A program made the translations under genes and the position numbers. A DNA stretch of 64,000 bases. Source: Ctena decussata. Lineage: Eukaryota > Mollusca > Bivalvia > Lucinida > Lucinidae. The notes beneath the pieces are model-generated. The model made no database searches and had not been told where the DNA came from. It was given only the letters and a program-made list of their open reading frames with translations. Positions 11,653-22,421 of the stretch are shown here, piece by piece; positions within the stretch are counted from its first letter, which is position 1; the number at the start of each line of letters is the position of its first letter. The stretch lies in the NCBI GenBank assembly GCA_963989385.1, contig OZ022499.1, positions 76,074,203 through 76,138,202 on the forward strand, written 5' to 3'.

Positions 11653-12133
11653 AGGCCCCATTGCTCTATCAGCATGAAAATTTTTATCATGAGGTATCGC
11701 TGCAAGCTTCTCACAATAGTTTCGTCATTGTAAATGACCGTGATTCGTCAGCTTTGAACAAATAAAACATCATTGAGTTTCGCATAAAAACATTTTGAAA
11801 TCTTATTTGGGTCATTTTAGTTGGCAACTAAAATGACCTACTTTCGATTTCATTAAGTTATATAAAACGGTAAAAATACAACGTACAGGAGTGGAGTCCC
11901 AATCAGTATCCCGCCTTTGTTTATAGCATTGCTAGAAGGGAAACCAGAGCAGGAAATTCTATTTTGAGGAGCGATTTGTTATTTTTCAAAACCTTGTTTT
12001 CTCTCCTTTTTGCCAGTTAATGACTCAACATATGCATATCAACTCACATTTTATTACCAAAAGTGAATGTTGAACCGCTTTTTACGATGATTTGAATTTA
12101 GACGTTTTTACAACTTATAGGACTATGGAGACT
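11653..12133 (+). mobile_element. TTAA-flanked MITE family 1, copy 2 (complete)
   Basis: It is bounded on both sides by TTAA (11649-11652 and 12134-12137). The left terminus is AGGCCCCATTGCTCTATC and the right terminus is TATAGGACTATGGAGACT, which are imperfectly complementary. At 481 bp it has the central GGTCATTTTAGTTGGC palindrome and no coding capacity. The TTAA footprint is what is known for piggyBac-type elements. Family membership is inferred from that footprint alone. Confidence 0.8.
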
Positions 12134-12184
12134 TTAACAAAAATAAATATTCCTCTGAATCGTCCTTTTGCATATGCGCACTTC

Positions 12185-12465
12185 GACATATCGAACAACG
12201 TGCCTCTTGGGTCAAAGGTTAAACTGATGCGCTCCTCAGTCATATCCATCTTTCTGTATGCCTGCGAACCGATGACCTTGGCAGCAGAATTAGAGAAAAG
12301 AGCACAATCTTCGAGATGGAATGCTACCAAAGGTTTCTGAACATCTCGTTCAAGGACCATGTAGCTAATGAGGATGTTCGCAGAAAGATTCAAACAGCCA
12401 CTGGAGAACATGATGAACTCCTGACCATAGTCAAGGAATGGTTTGTGCACAACTGGAGATAGCGA
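12185..12465 (+). pseudogene. decayed fragment of an RTE-type LINE reverse transcriptase, C-terminal region
   Basis: Translation gives PLGSKVKLMRSSVISIFLY then ACEPMTLAAELEKRAQ, matching LGSKVTLMRSLVISIFLYAC in the LINE remnant at 25803-26610. After a frameshift near 12308 the frame continues as FLNISFKDHVANEDVRRKIQ and later hits stops. It is a dead fragment with a frameshift and premature stops. Its left edge lies about 50 bp from the end of the TTAA MITE. Confidence 0.85.
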
Positions 12466-12474
12466 AGACGACTC

Positions 12475-13126
12475 TGAAGGATACAGTGACACTGGGATTA
12501 CCCAAGTCTACAAATGTTTTGGCGAATTTGAATGGGGACCAAAACTGGCCCTTATCATATCAGATCCTTTCATCAGCGCCACTTAGACTTGTTCCAAATT
12601 TTAATATGGAAGCGTCTCAGTGCATTCTAATGCACTTAACGTAAAGTAACAGCTATACACCTGGAAAAGTTAAGCACCCCCAATTATTGTTGCAGAAGTT
12701 TACTCTAAACTTTTCACAACTTTTCACTGGTAGTAATCCAAACCATTTGTTTTCGTAATTATTAAGCCTTGATATACTGCTTCTTGAATCCGAATAAAAG
12801 GGCATCAGTTGGAAGTAAATCAGTCAAACATTTTCATTGAAAGCGCGGGCTATGTTTTGAATGAACAAATGGCCTGTTTAACATTGGCGCTGCAATCAAA
12901 GAACTTGGTTTCATTAGTTGTTTATATCCAAAAGTGACTGATTTGACGACAGCACATGAAGTCTAAAGTTTGTAAAAGTTAAGTAACTCAGTGAGTCCGT
13001 GAATAAGGTGTCAAGTTCAACCCCTACATAAAACAGGACTGTCTTGCTATTTCAGAAAAAAATATCATCATTTTGACAAATGATTCCCCCAAATTCAGTC
13101 AGAATATGTTAGATGTACCGATTTTT
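12475..13126. other. no recognised gene
   Basis: AT-rich DNA with no convincing coding frame or repeat that I can place. Confidence 0.4.
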
Positions 13127-14219
13127 ATACGCCCGTTTTGAAAAAAACGGACGAATTATGGCATGGCGCTGTCCGTTCGTCTGTCCGTCCGTCCGTCAAC
13201 ATTCTTGTGCGCACAATTACTCAGTAACCGTTTGATAAATTTTCATGAAGTTTTGTAGGCATATATATTAGGATATATATCTCGCGTACAGTAATGGTTG
13301 CCCCCCCCCCCCCCCCCCCCCCTTCTCTTTCTTAGTTTCCAAGTTATGCCCCTTTGATTATCTTTACCCTACTAGTCTTGTGCGCGCCATAATTAGATAA
13401 CTATTGGGGATATCTTGATGAAACTTTATAGCAATGTGTATGAGGGTCCGACAATGTGTCGCGTATAACAATGGTTGCTCTCCCTTTCTTCATTTTGGAT
13501 ATCCCTTTGATTAGATTTTTAGGCTATCTTTGTTTATACTAATCGTTTGCATTCACTAACAAAGTAACTATTTGGAATATCTTGATGAAACTTTATAGCA
13601 ATGTGCATGATCACAAGATGGTGTGTCACATATAAGAATGATTGCTCCCCCTTACTCAATTTTCGAGTTACCTACCTTTGAATAGTTTTTTAGGCTAGCC
13701 CCATTTCCCCATTCACTCCATAACTCCTTAACCCTTTGAAATATTTTACTGAATCTTTTTAGGAACATGTATAATAATAGGACAACATATCATGAGCATG
13801 AACCACAACTCTGGCTTACTTTCTTCCTGAATTATTGCCCTTGCTTCAATTTCCGTTTTACTCTGTAACTCTTTAACCGTTGGAAATATTTTAACAAAGT
13901 TTTATGGTGATGTGTATATTGTCAAGGGAATACGTCATGACCAAGAATGTTACTCTAGTTTACGTAGTTTATGAATTATCTCCCTTGTTTGAATTTGGCA
14001 TTTCTCAACTTTTGAGCTGCTTCACCCTAGATGTTGATTTTTAGTATACTAATAATATTCAATGTGTTAGATGTTTTAATAAAATTGCAGCCATTAATTA
14101 CAGAGTTGTTTCTCCTGTTTGTCTGCCTGTCCATCCTTCTATAAACAATCTGGTTCATTCTGTAACTCCTTTGTGTCACTGAAACGGGCGTATTATGCGC
14201 CGCTTGCGAAGCTCTTGTT
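13127..14219. mobile_element. internally repeated element with ATACGCCCGTTT ends
   Basis: It starts ATACGCCCGTTTTGAAAAAA and ends GAAACGGGCGTATTATGCGC plus CGCTTGCGAAGCTCTTGTT. CGCCCGTTT and AAACGGGCG are inverted copies. The interior is five to six diverged tandem units of about 150-190 bp. Units repeat phrases such as 'tgatgaaactttatagcaat', 'tggttgctcccc' and 'agttatgcccctttgat'. It includes a 22-bp poly-C run at 13301-13322. There is no protein-coding capacity. The organisation parallels the GCTCACCTGAGC elements: complementary ends around tandem non-coding units, opening with a CCGTCCGTCC stretch. Confidence 0.7.
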
Positions 14220-14625
14220 AATTGCATTCAAAATCATTTTCAAAATCTGGTTTTTCTTTCTGTGATGCTCGATGGGAAAAAAAAATACTGCGGGGTGGGG
14301 TTAGGGGGTGCTTAACTTTTTTCCAGGTGTAGATATTATATATAACTCTTCTGGAAGCCTTAGCAATGTTCAGTCACTTAGTCCTGCGATAAGTGTAATC
14401 CTTTTAGACAACAAGTCCTTTATAATTGAAGTTAGAATGCACATGGGGATGTGCTAAGACTTGTAAAAACCTGCATAGGTACGAAATAAATGCAGCTTAA
14501 CCCCAGTACTCATGAAGCAATAACTTTACGTATATTTCAAAAAAAAAAATGATAAAGCCTAGATCCTCTTCCCAAACAAACGTTGATCTGAAATTGTTAG
14601 TTTTCTATTTTTCATATTCCTTTAA

Positions 14626-15165
14626 AGGTAGGTTCCTGGACTAGCAATAACAATTATGTTCACAAAATAATTTCGTCTTTTTCTGAGTAGTATTGAATTC
14701 TCCTATTTTTCTGAATTTGTTGCTACTGAGAAAATCATCAAATGTTGAAGAAAATAGTCATTTTCCCTTTTGGTTTATTTTCTATCGTTGGAATTCCAGT
14801 TCTAAAAATAACTATGTTTATTATGTCTATAAGTGTACGATTTCTGATGCCATTCTCCAAAGGTCAATTTTCTCTTGCTGCGAGCTCTCCTAGAGGTCCT
14901 GGTATGGCGGATGGGTTAAAACTATCCCAAAATGCAATGCAGCATGACGTCAGCTGTGTTATCTATTTTTGACGTGAACTAAAAGTAGCGCTAACTGGTG
15001 TGCGAAGCAGAGTTAGGAAATCCCTTGCAAAACAAATTTTCTAATATTTTTCTATTTACACTTTTTAGTGAAACTTATTCATTCCCTTTTTATAAGTGCT
15101 TTCCAACAACTTGGATGAAAGATCATCAATAATTGTGATGCATTCCAAAGTACAGGAACCTACCT
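14626..15165. mobile_element. TTAA-flanked MITE family 2
   Basis: TTAA at 14622-14625 and 15166-15169 flank a 540-bp segment. It begins AGGTAGGTTCCTGGACT and ends GTACAGGAACCTACCT, perfect inverted repeats over 13 bp. The interior has no homology to MITE family 1 and no transposase. The open frames at 14693-14972 are within it and show no motif. Confidence 0.75.
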
Positions 15166-15505
15166 TTAAATGCTATGTTTCATTGTAGGCTTAAGCGCTT
15201 TTGAAGCCATGGGGAATTGTGATTTCTGCTCAATTTCATCTCCGTGGGGTTTAAGTGCATTTCTAGTATTTTCGACTAATCCGTCCGCATCTTTAAAACG
15301 GATCTGGGCTTTAAAATATAATATCAAATAATACTAGAAATTGGAGAGTACCGTATGCGGATTGGATAGCATTAAAGTCGCCTTTCGAAAGTCAAGGATC
15401 TTGAATATTTATTTTTAACTATTGGTTATAATGGTCGAATTACTCCCTGCAAGTTTTGAACCCATCCAGTTTCTGAGGTTTAGTGCGACAGACGCGCGTT
15501 TCTGT

Positions 15506-15655
15506 ATTTAACTTCTTCAGTGTCGCTTAACCCTTTAGAGTTTGAAAGAAAAAAGGTGATGGACATGTCTCGGCAGGCAGCGAACAGCCCTCTCCGGGCC
15601 ACACTTACTGACGCATTCCGCGTGACACAGTAGCTGCAGACATCAGGTAAGAGAT
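15506..15655 (+). repeat. dispersed repeat shared with 51330-51455
   Basis: TTAACTTCTTCAGTGTCGCT, GAAAGAAAAAAGGTGATGG and GTAGCTGCAGACATCA recur in reverse complement at 51330-51455. The first segment translates as LTSSVSLNP in the same frame in both copies, hinting at an ancient coding origin, possibly a retroelement tail. It is otherwise unclassified. Confidence 0.5.
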
Positions 15656-16440
15656 GCCTTCGAATTAGCTAGCGAGCGCAAACATCCCTCACAAACATCG
15701 AGCTATCTTGACCAATGTGTCCCAAGAAACAAGAAAGATAAGGGCGTCAGGAAACAGAAACATAAAGAGTGTTAAATCCACTCCAAATACAGAGTCCTAA
15801 TATGACGGCAAAGCTCAGTCTTGTGATATGGGAAGTCCACATAAAAAGATAATTATTGTCACCATTTCTCAGATTATGATCATCAAGGACAACAATAACT
15901 TCTGATGGTGTTTGACAACATAACCACCATATAAACTGATTGTCACTACGATCAGCTGATTACGGAAATTTATTGTCAAAACTGCGTTTGGCACTTCCTT
16001 CTTCAGAGGACTAATTATGCTCAAACTGCTCCTAGCAATTTAGATTGGACTTTGATGACCATATCCCGAGAAAGGGAGAATATTTTAATCAGACTCATTA
16101 TAGAACTATATTGTCATATTTTACTTAACAAAATTTCTAAAATAAAAATTTTGAAAGACGCATACACATACATATTTAAAATACAAAAGTGATTCAATGC
16201 TCTTTACCAACAGACCCTATCAGAAACATTTTAAGTATTATTAATATTTTTTATTCTATTATTTTTTTGCAAAAAGATAAAAAAACAACACAACGAATAG
16301 AAGATGAACATTTGGCGTATTAAACCCAAATTTTTTCAGCATAAAACAGGTACTTATTACCAAGATGGAAATTGCCACGAAGCTACACAAACTGCCCCTC
16401 TCTTTTTCTACCGTATCTCAAACCTGGCCTACTGAGATAG

Positions 16441-16552
16441 GCTAGGGATACGGTGCCGTACCTCTAGCCTCCGTATCTGTAGTCTTAATGGGTAAAGATA
16501 CGGTACCGTACCTCTAGCCTCAGAGGCTAGAAGTGCGGTACCGTATCCCTTG
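16441..16552. repeat. palindrome cluster built on ATACGGTACCGTA
   Basis: The unit GATACGGTGCCGTACCTCTA occurs at about 16447 and again, as GATACGGTACCGTACCTCTA, at about 16497. An inverted copy (AGTGCGGTACCGTATCCC) follows at about 16532. The palindromic core is ATACGGTACCGTA. It lies about 0.6 kb upstream of the P450 start codon. Whether it is a mobile-element relic or a regulatory site cannot be told from sequence. Confidence 0.7.
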
Positions 16553-16559
16553 CCACTGC

Positions 16560-17171
16560 CGAACATAAAACCAATGTTGCCATTTTTAATACTTTTAGAA
16601 AAGGCTTTGGATGAAAACAGAGTTTGCACGAAAAAATATGAAATGTGAGCTGACATACTGATTTAAATACTTTGAAAACTAGCTGTGTGATTCATAGTTT
16701 ATCCCTGTTTACATTCACGTATCGTTGTGTTAACACAACAGTGTACTGGCAGACAGAATTATGTTAGGCTATGAATTTACAATGTCAGACAGCACGCAAC
16801 GTTGAAACAACTTTATAGCTACGTTGTTTCAATGCTGTGTACCTACAGGGACTTTCGGGGAAGCGGAGCCGCGGCGAGTGGAAATATGTAAATTGTGCAC
16901 ATGTGCAGTGTGGGCAGGACATGCGTAATGTATTTGCACAAAGGTAGGTTTTATCCTATAAGTTATTCCGCTGGAGTGTAAAAAAGGTCAAAAATAGATT
17001 TCTTAAACACAACATAAACATTAAGTATAACAGTAAGTAAATAATAGTAAATTCGTCGACTTTATCAGTATTAGAAAGGCTTCAGTGGTGTTAGAAAAGA
17101 AGTCCTAGTGGAAACATTCAATTTTAAAAAGATGAGGTATTTAAACTGAAGTCAAAGAGTTAAATAAAATA
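16560..17171 (+). promoter_or_regulatory. putative P450 upstream region
   Basis: This is the interval between the palindrome cluster and the P450 start. CCTATAAGTTATTCC near 16955 could supply a TATA-like box, with the leader then running through AT-rich sequence to the start. An imperfect hairpin (CAACGTTGAAACAAC with GTTGTTTCAATGCTG) lies near 16798-16842. No transcription-start evidence is available, so the assignment rests on position. Confidence 0.25.
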
Positions 17172-18710
17172 ATGGAAGTTCTTGGACTTATCAGTATTCC
17201 TGGTTGGATAGTAACAGTTCTATGTATTTTGATAAGTTTGTATATCTATACAGCTTATAAACAAAGCCTGTTTCGAAGGCTTGGCATACCTGGACCACGA
17301 CCTACCCCTTTCCTTGGTACTCTACCAGAACTGATGAAAAAGGGCTTGTTTCAAATGGATATTGACAACGTCACGAAGTTCGGGAAGTATTTTGGAGTTT
17401 ACATAGCGAATATTCCTACCTTGATGATATCTGACCCAGATATTATACGGGAGATAGCTGTGAAACAATTCCGAAACTTTCAGGACAGAGGACAAAGTAT
17501 AACTGTAACAAAGTTTTGGAAACTGACATTAAACAATGCTACTGGCTCCCATTGGCGATTCCTTAGACATACTTTAACGCCAACGTTTAGTTCAGGAAAG
17601 ATGAAGAAAATGGAACCCATACTGCACAAGTGTTTGGATAGTTTTGTTGGTGTTTTAGACAAAACGGTGACAGAAAGGGACGTTTTTGACATTCAGCCTG
17701 TTTTTGAGGCCCTTACGTTAGATGTTGTATGCAGTTCCGCATTTGGTATAGAAGTAAATTCTCAACAAAATCCAGAAGATCCTTTCGTGGAAAATGTTAA
17801 ACATGTATTCAATTTCAGTATGGCTTCCAATCCGTTTTTCATTTTGAATCTTCTTTTCCCAGAATCAAGGCATATATTGAAATATTTTAATGTATTCGAC
17901 ACAAAAGCTGACAAATACATGCAGGAAACCGTTCGGAAAGTAATCGAGGAGAGAAAACAAATTGGTTCGCCACAATGTAACAATGATCTTCTACAACTGA
18001 TGATCGATGCGCATAAGGATTCCGATCACTATGACGACGACACCGAAGAACTACAAAAAGATGTAGAAAAGAAACGCCCACTTACTGACGATGAAATATT
18101 AGCAAATTCAGTAATGTTCTTGCTTGCTGGTTACGATACAACTGCAAGTGCTCTGTCATGGCTGGCGGTTTGTCTGGCAACAAATTTGGAAGTTCAGGAA
18201 CAGTTGATTAGAGAAATAGATGAAGACCTTGGTGGCAAGAAGCCGAGTTATGACAGTGTTTTCAAGCTTCAGTACTTAGATATGGTCTTATCTGAAACAT
18301 TACGTTTGTATCCTCCCGCTCCTCGAATTGACAGGCAGGTCGTGCAAGACAGTGTGATCTGTGGGAAGCATATACCAGGAGGAATCAGTGTAACATTTCC
18401 TATTTGTGCCATGCATCGCATGCCAGAAATCTGGCCGGAGCCTGACAAGTTTGACCCTGAGAGATTCTCCCCTGAAAATAAAGAGACAAGGCACAAATTT
18501 GCTTACATGCCGTTTGGAATCGGGCCTAGAAATTGTGTCGGGATGCGACTAGCGCTTCTAGAAGTAAAGCTGGCCATTGTGACCTTGTTGCAGAGATACA
18601 GAATAGAACCAACGGAGAAATTGAAAATTCCTCCTAAAATTGGCACTTCTTTCATTGTGAAACCTGCTGATGGGGTCTGGATTAAGTTAACAAAAAGAAA
18701 CTTAAATTAG
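17172..18710 (+). CDS. cytochrome P450, CYP3 clan (CYP3A/CYP30-like), intronless
   Basis: A haem-thiolate monooxygenase of 512 residues, the usual length for microsomal P450s. A membrane anchor spans residues 5-28, followed by the proline-rich hinge LGIPGPRPTPFLG (37-49), which is characteristic of the CYP3 clan. Next come WRFLR (helix C, 128-132), the oxygen-activating helix I motif AGYDTT (319-324), ETLR of the ExxR pair (375-378), PERF (429-432), and the haem loop PFGIGPRNCVG (447-457) with cysteine 455 as the axial ligand. All catalytic landmarks are intact. The start is supported by A at -3 and G at +4. CYP3-clan enzymes act in the endoplasmic reticulum on xenobiotics and steroids using P450 reductase. 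The substrate here is unknown. The single uninterrupted exon suggests intron loss or retroposition. Confidence 0.97.
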   Translation: MEVLGLISIPGWIVTVLCILISLYIYTAYKQSLFRRLGIPGPRPTPFLGTLPELMKKGLFQMDIDNVTKFGKYFGVYIANIPTLMISDPDIIREIAVKQFRNFQDRGQSITVTKFWKLTLNNATGSHWRFLRHTLTPTFSSGKMKKMEPILHKCLDSFVGVLDKTVTERDVFDIQPVFEALTLDVVCSSAFGIEVNSQQNPEDPFVENVKHVFNFSMASNPFFILNLLFPESRHILKYFNVFDTKADKYMQETVRKVIEERKQIGSPQCNNDLLQLMIDAHKDSDHYDDDTEELQKDVEKKRPLTDDEILANSVMFLLAGYDTTASALSWLAVCLATNLEVQEQLIREIDEDLGGKKPSYDSVFKLQYLDMVLSETLRLYPPAPRIDRQVVQDSVICGKHIPGGISVTFPICAMHRMPEIWPEPDKFDPERFSPENKETRHKFAYMPFGIGPRNCVGMRLALLEVKLAIVTLLQRYRIEPTEKLKIPPKIGTSFIVKPADGVWIKLTKRNLN

Positions 18711-18955
18711 ATGGCGCCATCTTCTTATCTGAATTTCTTCCCTGCGAATTGTAGGACAAATAAGCATTACATGAGAATGACTTCACCAGCTGTAAATTTA
18801 TCTACTTAATAGTTGCATCATGCTGTAACACTTTGTGTAAAACCCTTTAAATTGTGTTAAAGCTCCATATTTTTAAATTGACAAACTGTATTATCATTTC
18901 TCTTATAAATTCACCATTTTTTCTGCAAAGTAATTTGAAAACATTTATGATTTTG

Positions 18956-18973
18956 ATTAAACAGAGAATTAAA
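18956..18973 (+). promoter_or_regulatory. candidate polyadenylation signals of the P450
   Basis: Two ATTAAA hexamers (18956-18961 and 18968-18973) lie about 250 bp after the P450 stop in AT-rich DNA. ATTAAA is the commonest variant signal. No AATAAA occurs closer to the stop. Confidence 0.4.
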
Positions 18974-20230
18974 TTATTTAAGAATGAATTACAGGTTTGA
19001 GAAAATCACACTTTTCCATAGTATGAATTTCAGGTAGCATCTCACTTGTAATTCGAGAGGATCATGGCATACACTGTATGCCATGCTGCGATACTAATGA
19101 CGTCATAGATATGTTACCATAGGCACTATAGAACTACCAACTATTGTGCTCAGTGCCTTATCAGAATGACGTCTCGATGACAGCAATATGAACTCTCAGT
19201 TGCTTTGGTAACAGATATTTTATGTCATTGCTATTGGAGCATGGCATACAGTTTATGCCATTCTCCGCCAATATTTCATTGACATTATAAACTGAAATTC
19301 TTTCAACGGAAAATTTAGATTTCCTAAACAGATAATTATTCTCAAGTCTTTTAATTCCGTGTTATTACTGAATAAATATATAAATAAGATAGGTAATTTC
19401 GGCAAACAAACAAACAAAAATATATAGATCAATAACAGTAATATATTTCCTTTTACAAGTCAAACTAAAAGTTCTTGCTGCCTTGAGCATGTGAGCATCA
19501 AGATCATAACAGATGTGCCTAAGGCTGTTTGACTTCAACCATTTTAACAAAAAATATCTAACATTTGCCAACAAGGGATATGTTCTACTGATATGACAAT
19601 TTATTATTATAACATCTTCGACAGTATTGTTATGCTCAATTATTGTATCCTGAGAAATTGCAAGAGCGCAATACGAATCTTTCATATTTCTTGTGAGTGA
19701 GTGTCGCGCTAAAATCGTAGAAAAATCAATTTGCATATAAAAGCCGTAAGCAAGACTATTTTTAGACACTTGTTTTTTTTTTGCACAGCTTTTTTAATTT
19801 GCAAAAATCTTTTATATATCAATAGAAATTTGAAGAGTAAAGCTTGTAACAATTCTTTTTCAGAATATGCCTATTTTCATTTACTTTTAGAATCTCGAAC
19901 AAACACAAATGCAAATTTGGGGAAAATGTTCACTGCCTACGCCTTGGTGTGTCTGTCTGGCCATCTGTCCGCAAACTTTAGCGTTTCTCTGGCTGGCCAT
20001 CTGACCGCAAACCTTAGCGTTTGTTTGTACGTGTGCACGGAAGTTGCATCTTGATTTAATAAAGATTGTTTTTCGCAGATCGAGTTGTGTGCATATAGCA
20101 GAGATGCTGTGGGAACTCGGATGGACCAATAAAATTGTTCGGGGATATATAGAGGCTACATTTATATATAAAAGTAGACAGGAAGAATACTGAATACGTC
20201 CACTGCAGCTTAAAAACAACTGAACTATCA
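18974..20230. other. no gene; two short ATGGCATACA palindromes
   Basis: The palindrome ATGGCATACACTGTATGCCA sits at about 19064 and a variant, ATGGCATACAGTTTATGCCA, at about 19239. They probably belong to one decayed foldback element. A 36-bp direct repeat (GGCCATCTGTCCGCAAAC, GGCCATCTGACCGCAAAC) lies at 19960-20020. Overlapping open frames at 19731-20243 read through these and are not supported as genes. Confidence 0.4.
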
Positions 20231-20470
20231 ATGAGTTTCTCATAAAATGAGTTGAAAAAGTTTTTTGGTCGTTTTAGTTGGTTAAACAAATGAACTACAT
20301 CCGATATCACCAACTTTGATATATAATAAAACTACAATGTACAAATGAGATCCCATCTGTTGTCTCGCTTTTGTTTATTCCTCAACGGGAAACAAGCAAA
20401 ATGGGGTTTGTGGACGAATTTGTCACTTTTCAAAAACCTGTTTTCCCGCATTTTGCCAGTCAAATGATGG
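20230..20470 (+). repeat. partial diverged copy of TTAA MITE family 1
   Basis: GGTCGTTTTAGTTGGTTAAA at about 20268, 'acaatgtacaaatgagatcc' at about 20334 and CAAAAACCTGTTTTCCCGC follow the interior order of the MITE at 11653-12133. Neither terminus is recognisable. Confidence 0.55.
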
Positions 20471-20484
20471 CTGGATGGATGATA

Positions 20485-20585
20485 TAGAGTTTTACGTCCC
20501 TTTCAACAGTATTTCAGTCATATCGAGAAAATGGTAAATGATAATGAAAGGCTGTGTGCAATGGAACCCCATTTATGGTTGAAAA
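20485..20585 (-). repeat. fragment of a SINE tail
   Basis: TTTACGTCCCTTTCAACAGT followed by ATTTCAGTCATATC matches the 3' portion of the tRNA-derived SINE at 47731-47919. The tRNA-like head is absent, so this is a 5'-truncated copy. Confidence 0.6.
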
Positions 20586-20629
20586 AGTTCTGGTCTTGTG
20601 ATTCTGGAGTACATGTATATTTATAAAAG

Positions 20630-20875
20630 TTTCAAGTCATATGGGCGTGGTGGTCATGTTAGTTATGTGGCACAAACTGTTTGAGCAAATTTACGTTCCT
20701 CCGATCCCTGATGCCTACTTATGGAATTTGATTCCAATCAGCCCAGCACAGACTGTCTGAACACATTTTCGGTACCCCGACTCCGGGAGCCTCCTTATGG
20801 AATTTGGTTCCAATCGGCCCAGTGACTTAGGAGGAGATGTTTGAAACAGCAGAAATAAGAGTGACCCATGTCAAA
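20630..20875 (-). repeat. fragment of a GCTCACCTGAGC-type repeat unit
   Basis: 'aagtttcaagtcatatggg', GCGTGGTGGTCATGTTAGTT and 'tatggaatttggttccaatc' are diverged forms of the tandem unit of the elements at 1850-3421 and 22422-24816. It ends directly at the TTAA of the next MITE. Confidence 0.6.
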
Positions 20876-20881
20876 TGTTAA

Positions 20882-21355
20882 AGTCTCCATAGTCCTATCA
20901 GCGGTAAAACCGCTTAAAATCAAATCATTGTAAAAGGCTGTTCAACCTTCATGTTTGGTAATAAAATGTAGGTTGGTGTGCATATATTGAGCCATATAAC
21001 TGGCAAAAAATAGAGAAAACAAGTTTTTGAAAAATAAAAAAAACTCAACAAAATACAATTTCCTGTTCTGGTTTCCCTTATAGCAATGCTATAGAAACAT
21101 AGGCGGGATAGTGATTGGGACGCCACGCATGTACATTGTATTTCTACCATTTTATGAAATCGAAAGTAGGTCATTTTAGTTGCCAACTAAAATGACCCAA
21201 ATAAGTTTTCAAACCCTTATTATGTGAAACTCAAGGATGTTTTATTTTTTTTAAAGTTGGCTAATTACAGTCATTAACTATGACGAAACTATAGTGAGAA
21301 GCTTGCAGCGATACCTCATGTTTAAATTTTTCATGCTGATAGAGCAATGGGGCCT
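20882..21355 (-). mobile_element. TTAA-flanked MITE family 1, copy 3 (complete, inverted)
   Basis: TTAA at 20878-20881 and 21356-21359 bound a 474-bp element. It opens with AGTCTCCATAGTCCTATC and closes with GATAGAGCAATGGGGCCT, the reverse orientation of the 11653-12133 copy. The central TCATTTTAGTTGCCAACTAA palindrome is intact. It is non-coding. The open frame at 20920-21186 is its reverse translation. Confidence 0.85.
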
Positions 21356-21429
21356 TTAAAGACAAAAATCTTCATGTACTCATTGGTTGACTGCATATAC
21401 TAACGTCTATACTTACCTTATAGTATTAG

Positions 21430-21625
21430 TACGAGAGGCGCTGTGGTCGATTTCAGAGCCACTCGGTTATGGTGCAGGTTGCAGGTTCGTATCCGGGTTG
21501 GGCCAGCCTGCGGCTGGAAACCTCTGTCTACACAACATTTTTGAATCAGGGAAGCATAATGCAGCGAAAAGAGAAGGATGGGCTCCGCCTCTTATATGCT
21601 TCGTCGAAGAGACAGTTGGTCTCTA
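21430..21625 (+). mobile_element. tRNA-like SINE
   Basis: GCGCTGTGGTCGATTTCAGA resembles an A-box arm, and GCAGGTTCGTATCCGGG contains a near-consensus B box (GGTTCGNATCC). A body unrelated to the SINE at 10640 follows. The acceptor stem does not close, so it is a SINE or tRNA relic rather than a working tRNA gene. Confidence 0.55.
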
Positions 21626-22184
21626 ACTTCTGCTGTCAAAGCCACTAGGCTATGGGAAAACTATTCCTTCCTTTAAACCAAAGTGTTCAACAATTTCAAT
21701 ACATTTAATGCTAGCATTAGCACATGGAAGCAATTTTGTTTCTGTCTCAAAAACAGTTAAGGTCCAAGGTCACCACAGGGTCGTCAATTTTTTTTACAAA
21801 ACTAGAACTTGAGTACACACAAATGCTATAAAAACACAAATGCTATAAAGACCAAGTTTCAGAGTCACCAGTATTTATGGTTCATAAAAAAATAACAAGT
21901 AAAGACGTGCGGACATTGTGTTTTGTATAAATCCTATCTTGTGTGAGACAAATCGTCCTCATTTAGCATTATTTCATAAGTAGCTTATATAAGATCTCTC
22001 TTAAGTAATAAAGCATACAAAGGAACAGAAAATTGTAACCGCCCAATATCGATGTTTCAGATTAAATAGTGGTTGTGTGATGATTGTTTTCTGTCTGAGT
22101 AAAGATTTATCAATCTAGCACTTTAGCAGAGTTCCAGATAAAAAGGGGTATTGGGAATTATTCAAAGACAGTTTTTCTTATTTC

Positions 22185-22300
22185 TCAACGAAACCATATG
22201 TTGTGACCCCCTCATTAGAACCGTCTCCAGACGGTTCCAATGAGGGGTCACACCATATGTTCGGAGACGGTTCTAATGAGGGGTCACGACATATGTTTCT
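22185..22300. repeat. hairpin cluster with GACGGTTCTAATGAGGGGTC arms
   Basis: Three copies of a 20-24-bp arm are present. One is inverted (GTGACCCCCTCATTAGAACC), then two are direct (GACGGTTCCAATGAGGGGTC and GACGGTTCTAATGAGGGGTC), separated by CATATGTT spacers. Flanks ('cttatttctcaacgaaacc' before, 'tatccctgctaccccctctt' after) match those around the simpler hairpin at 27170-27310. The two loci therefore belong to one repeat family with different hairpin numbers. Confidence 0.75.
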
Positions 22301-22421
22301 ATGGACAAAAAATGGAAAAAAGTATCCCTAAATTATCCCTGCTACCCCCTCTTATCTGGGGCACTGCATTATACTGAAACTGTTCGTTCATCTTTTTTGT
22401 GAAGGCTTGCTATCATTTTTT

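Noticed and set aside
19731..20243. overlapping 107- and 118-codon frames on opposite strands
   Set aside because: They are reverse complements of the same short direct repeats and have no motif on either strand.
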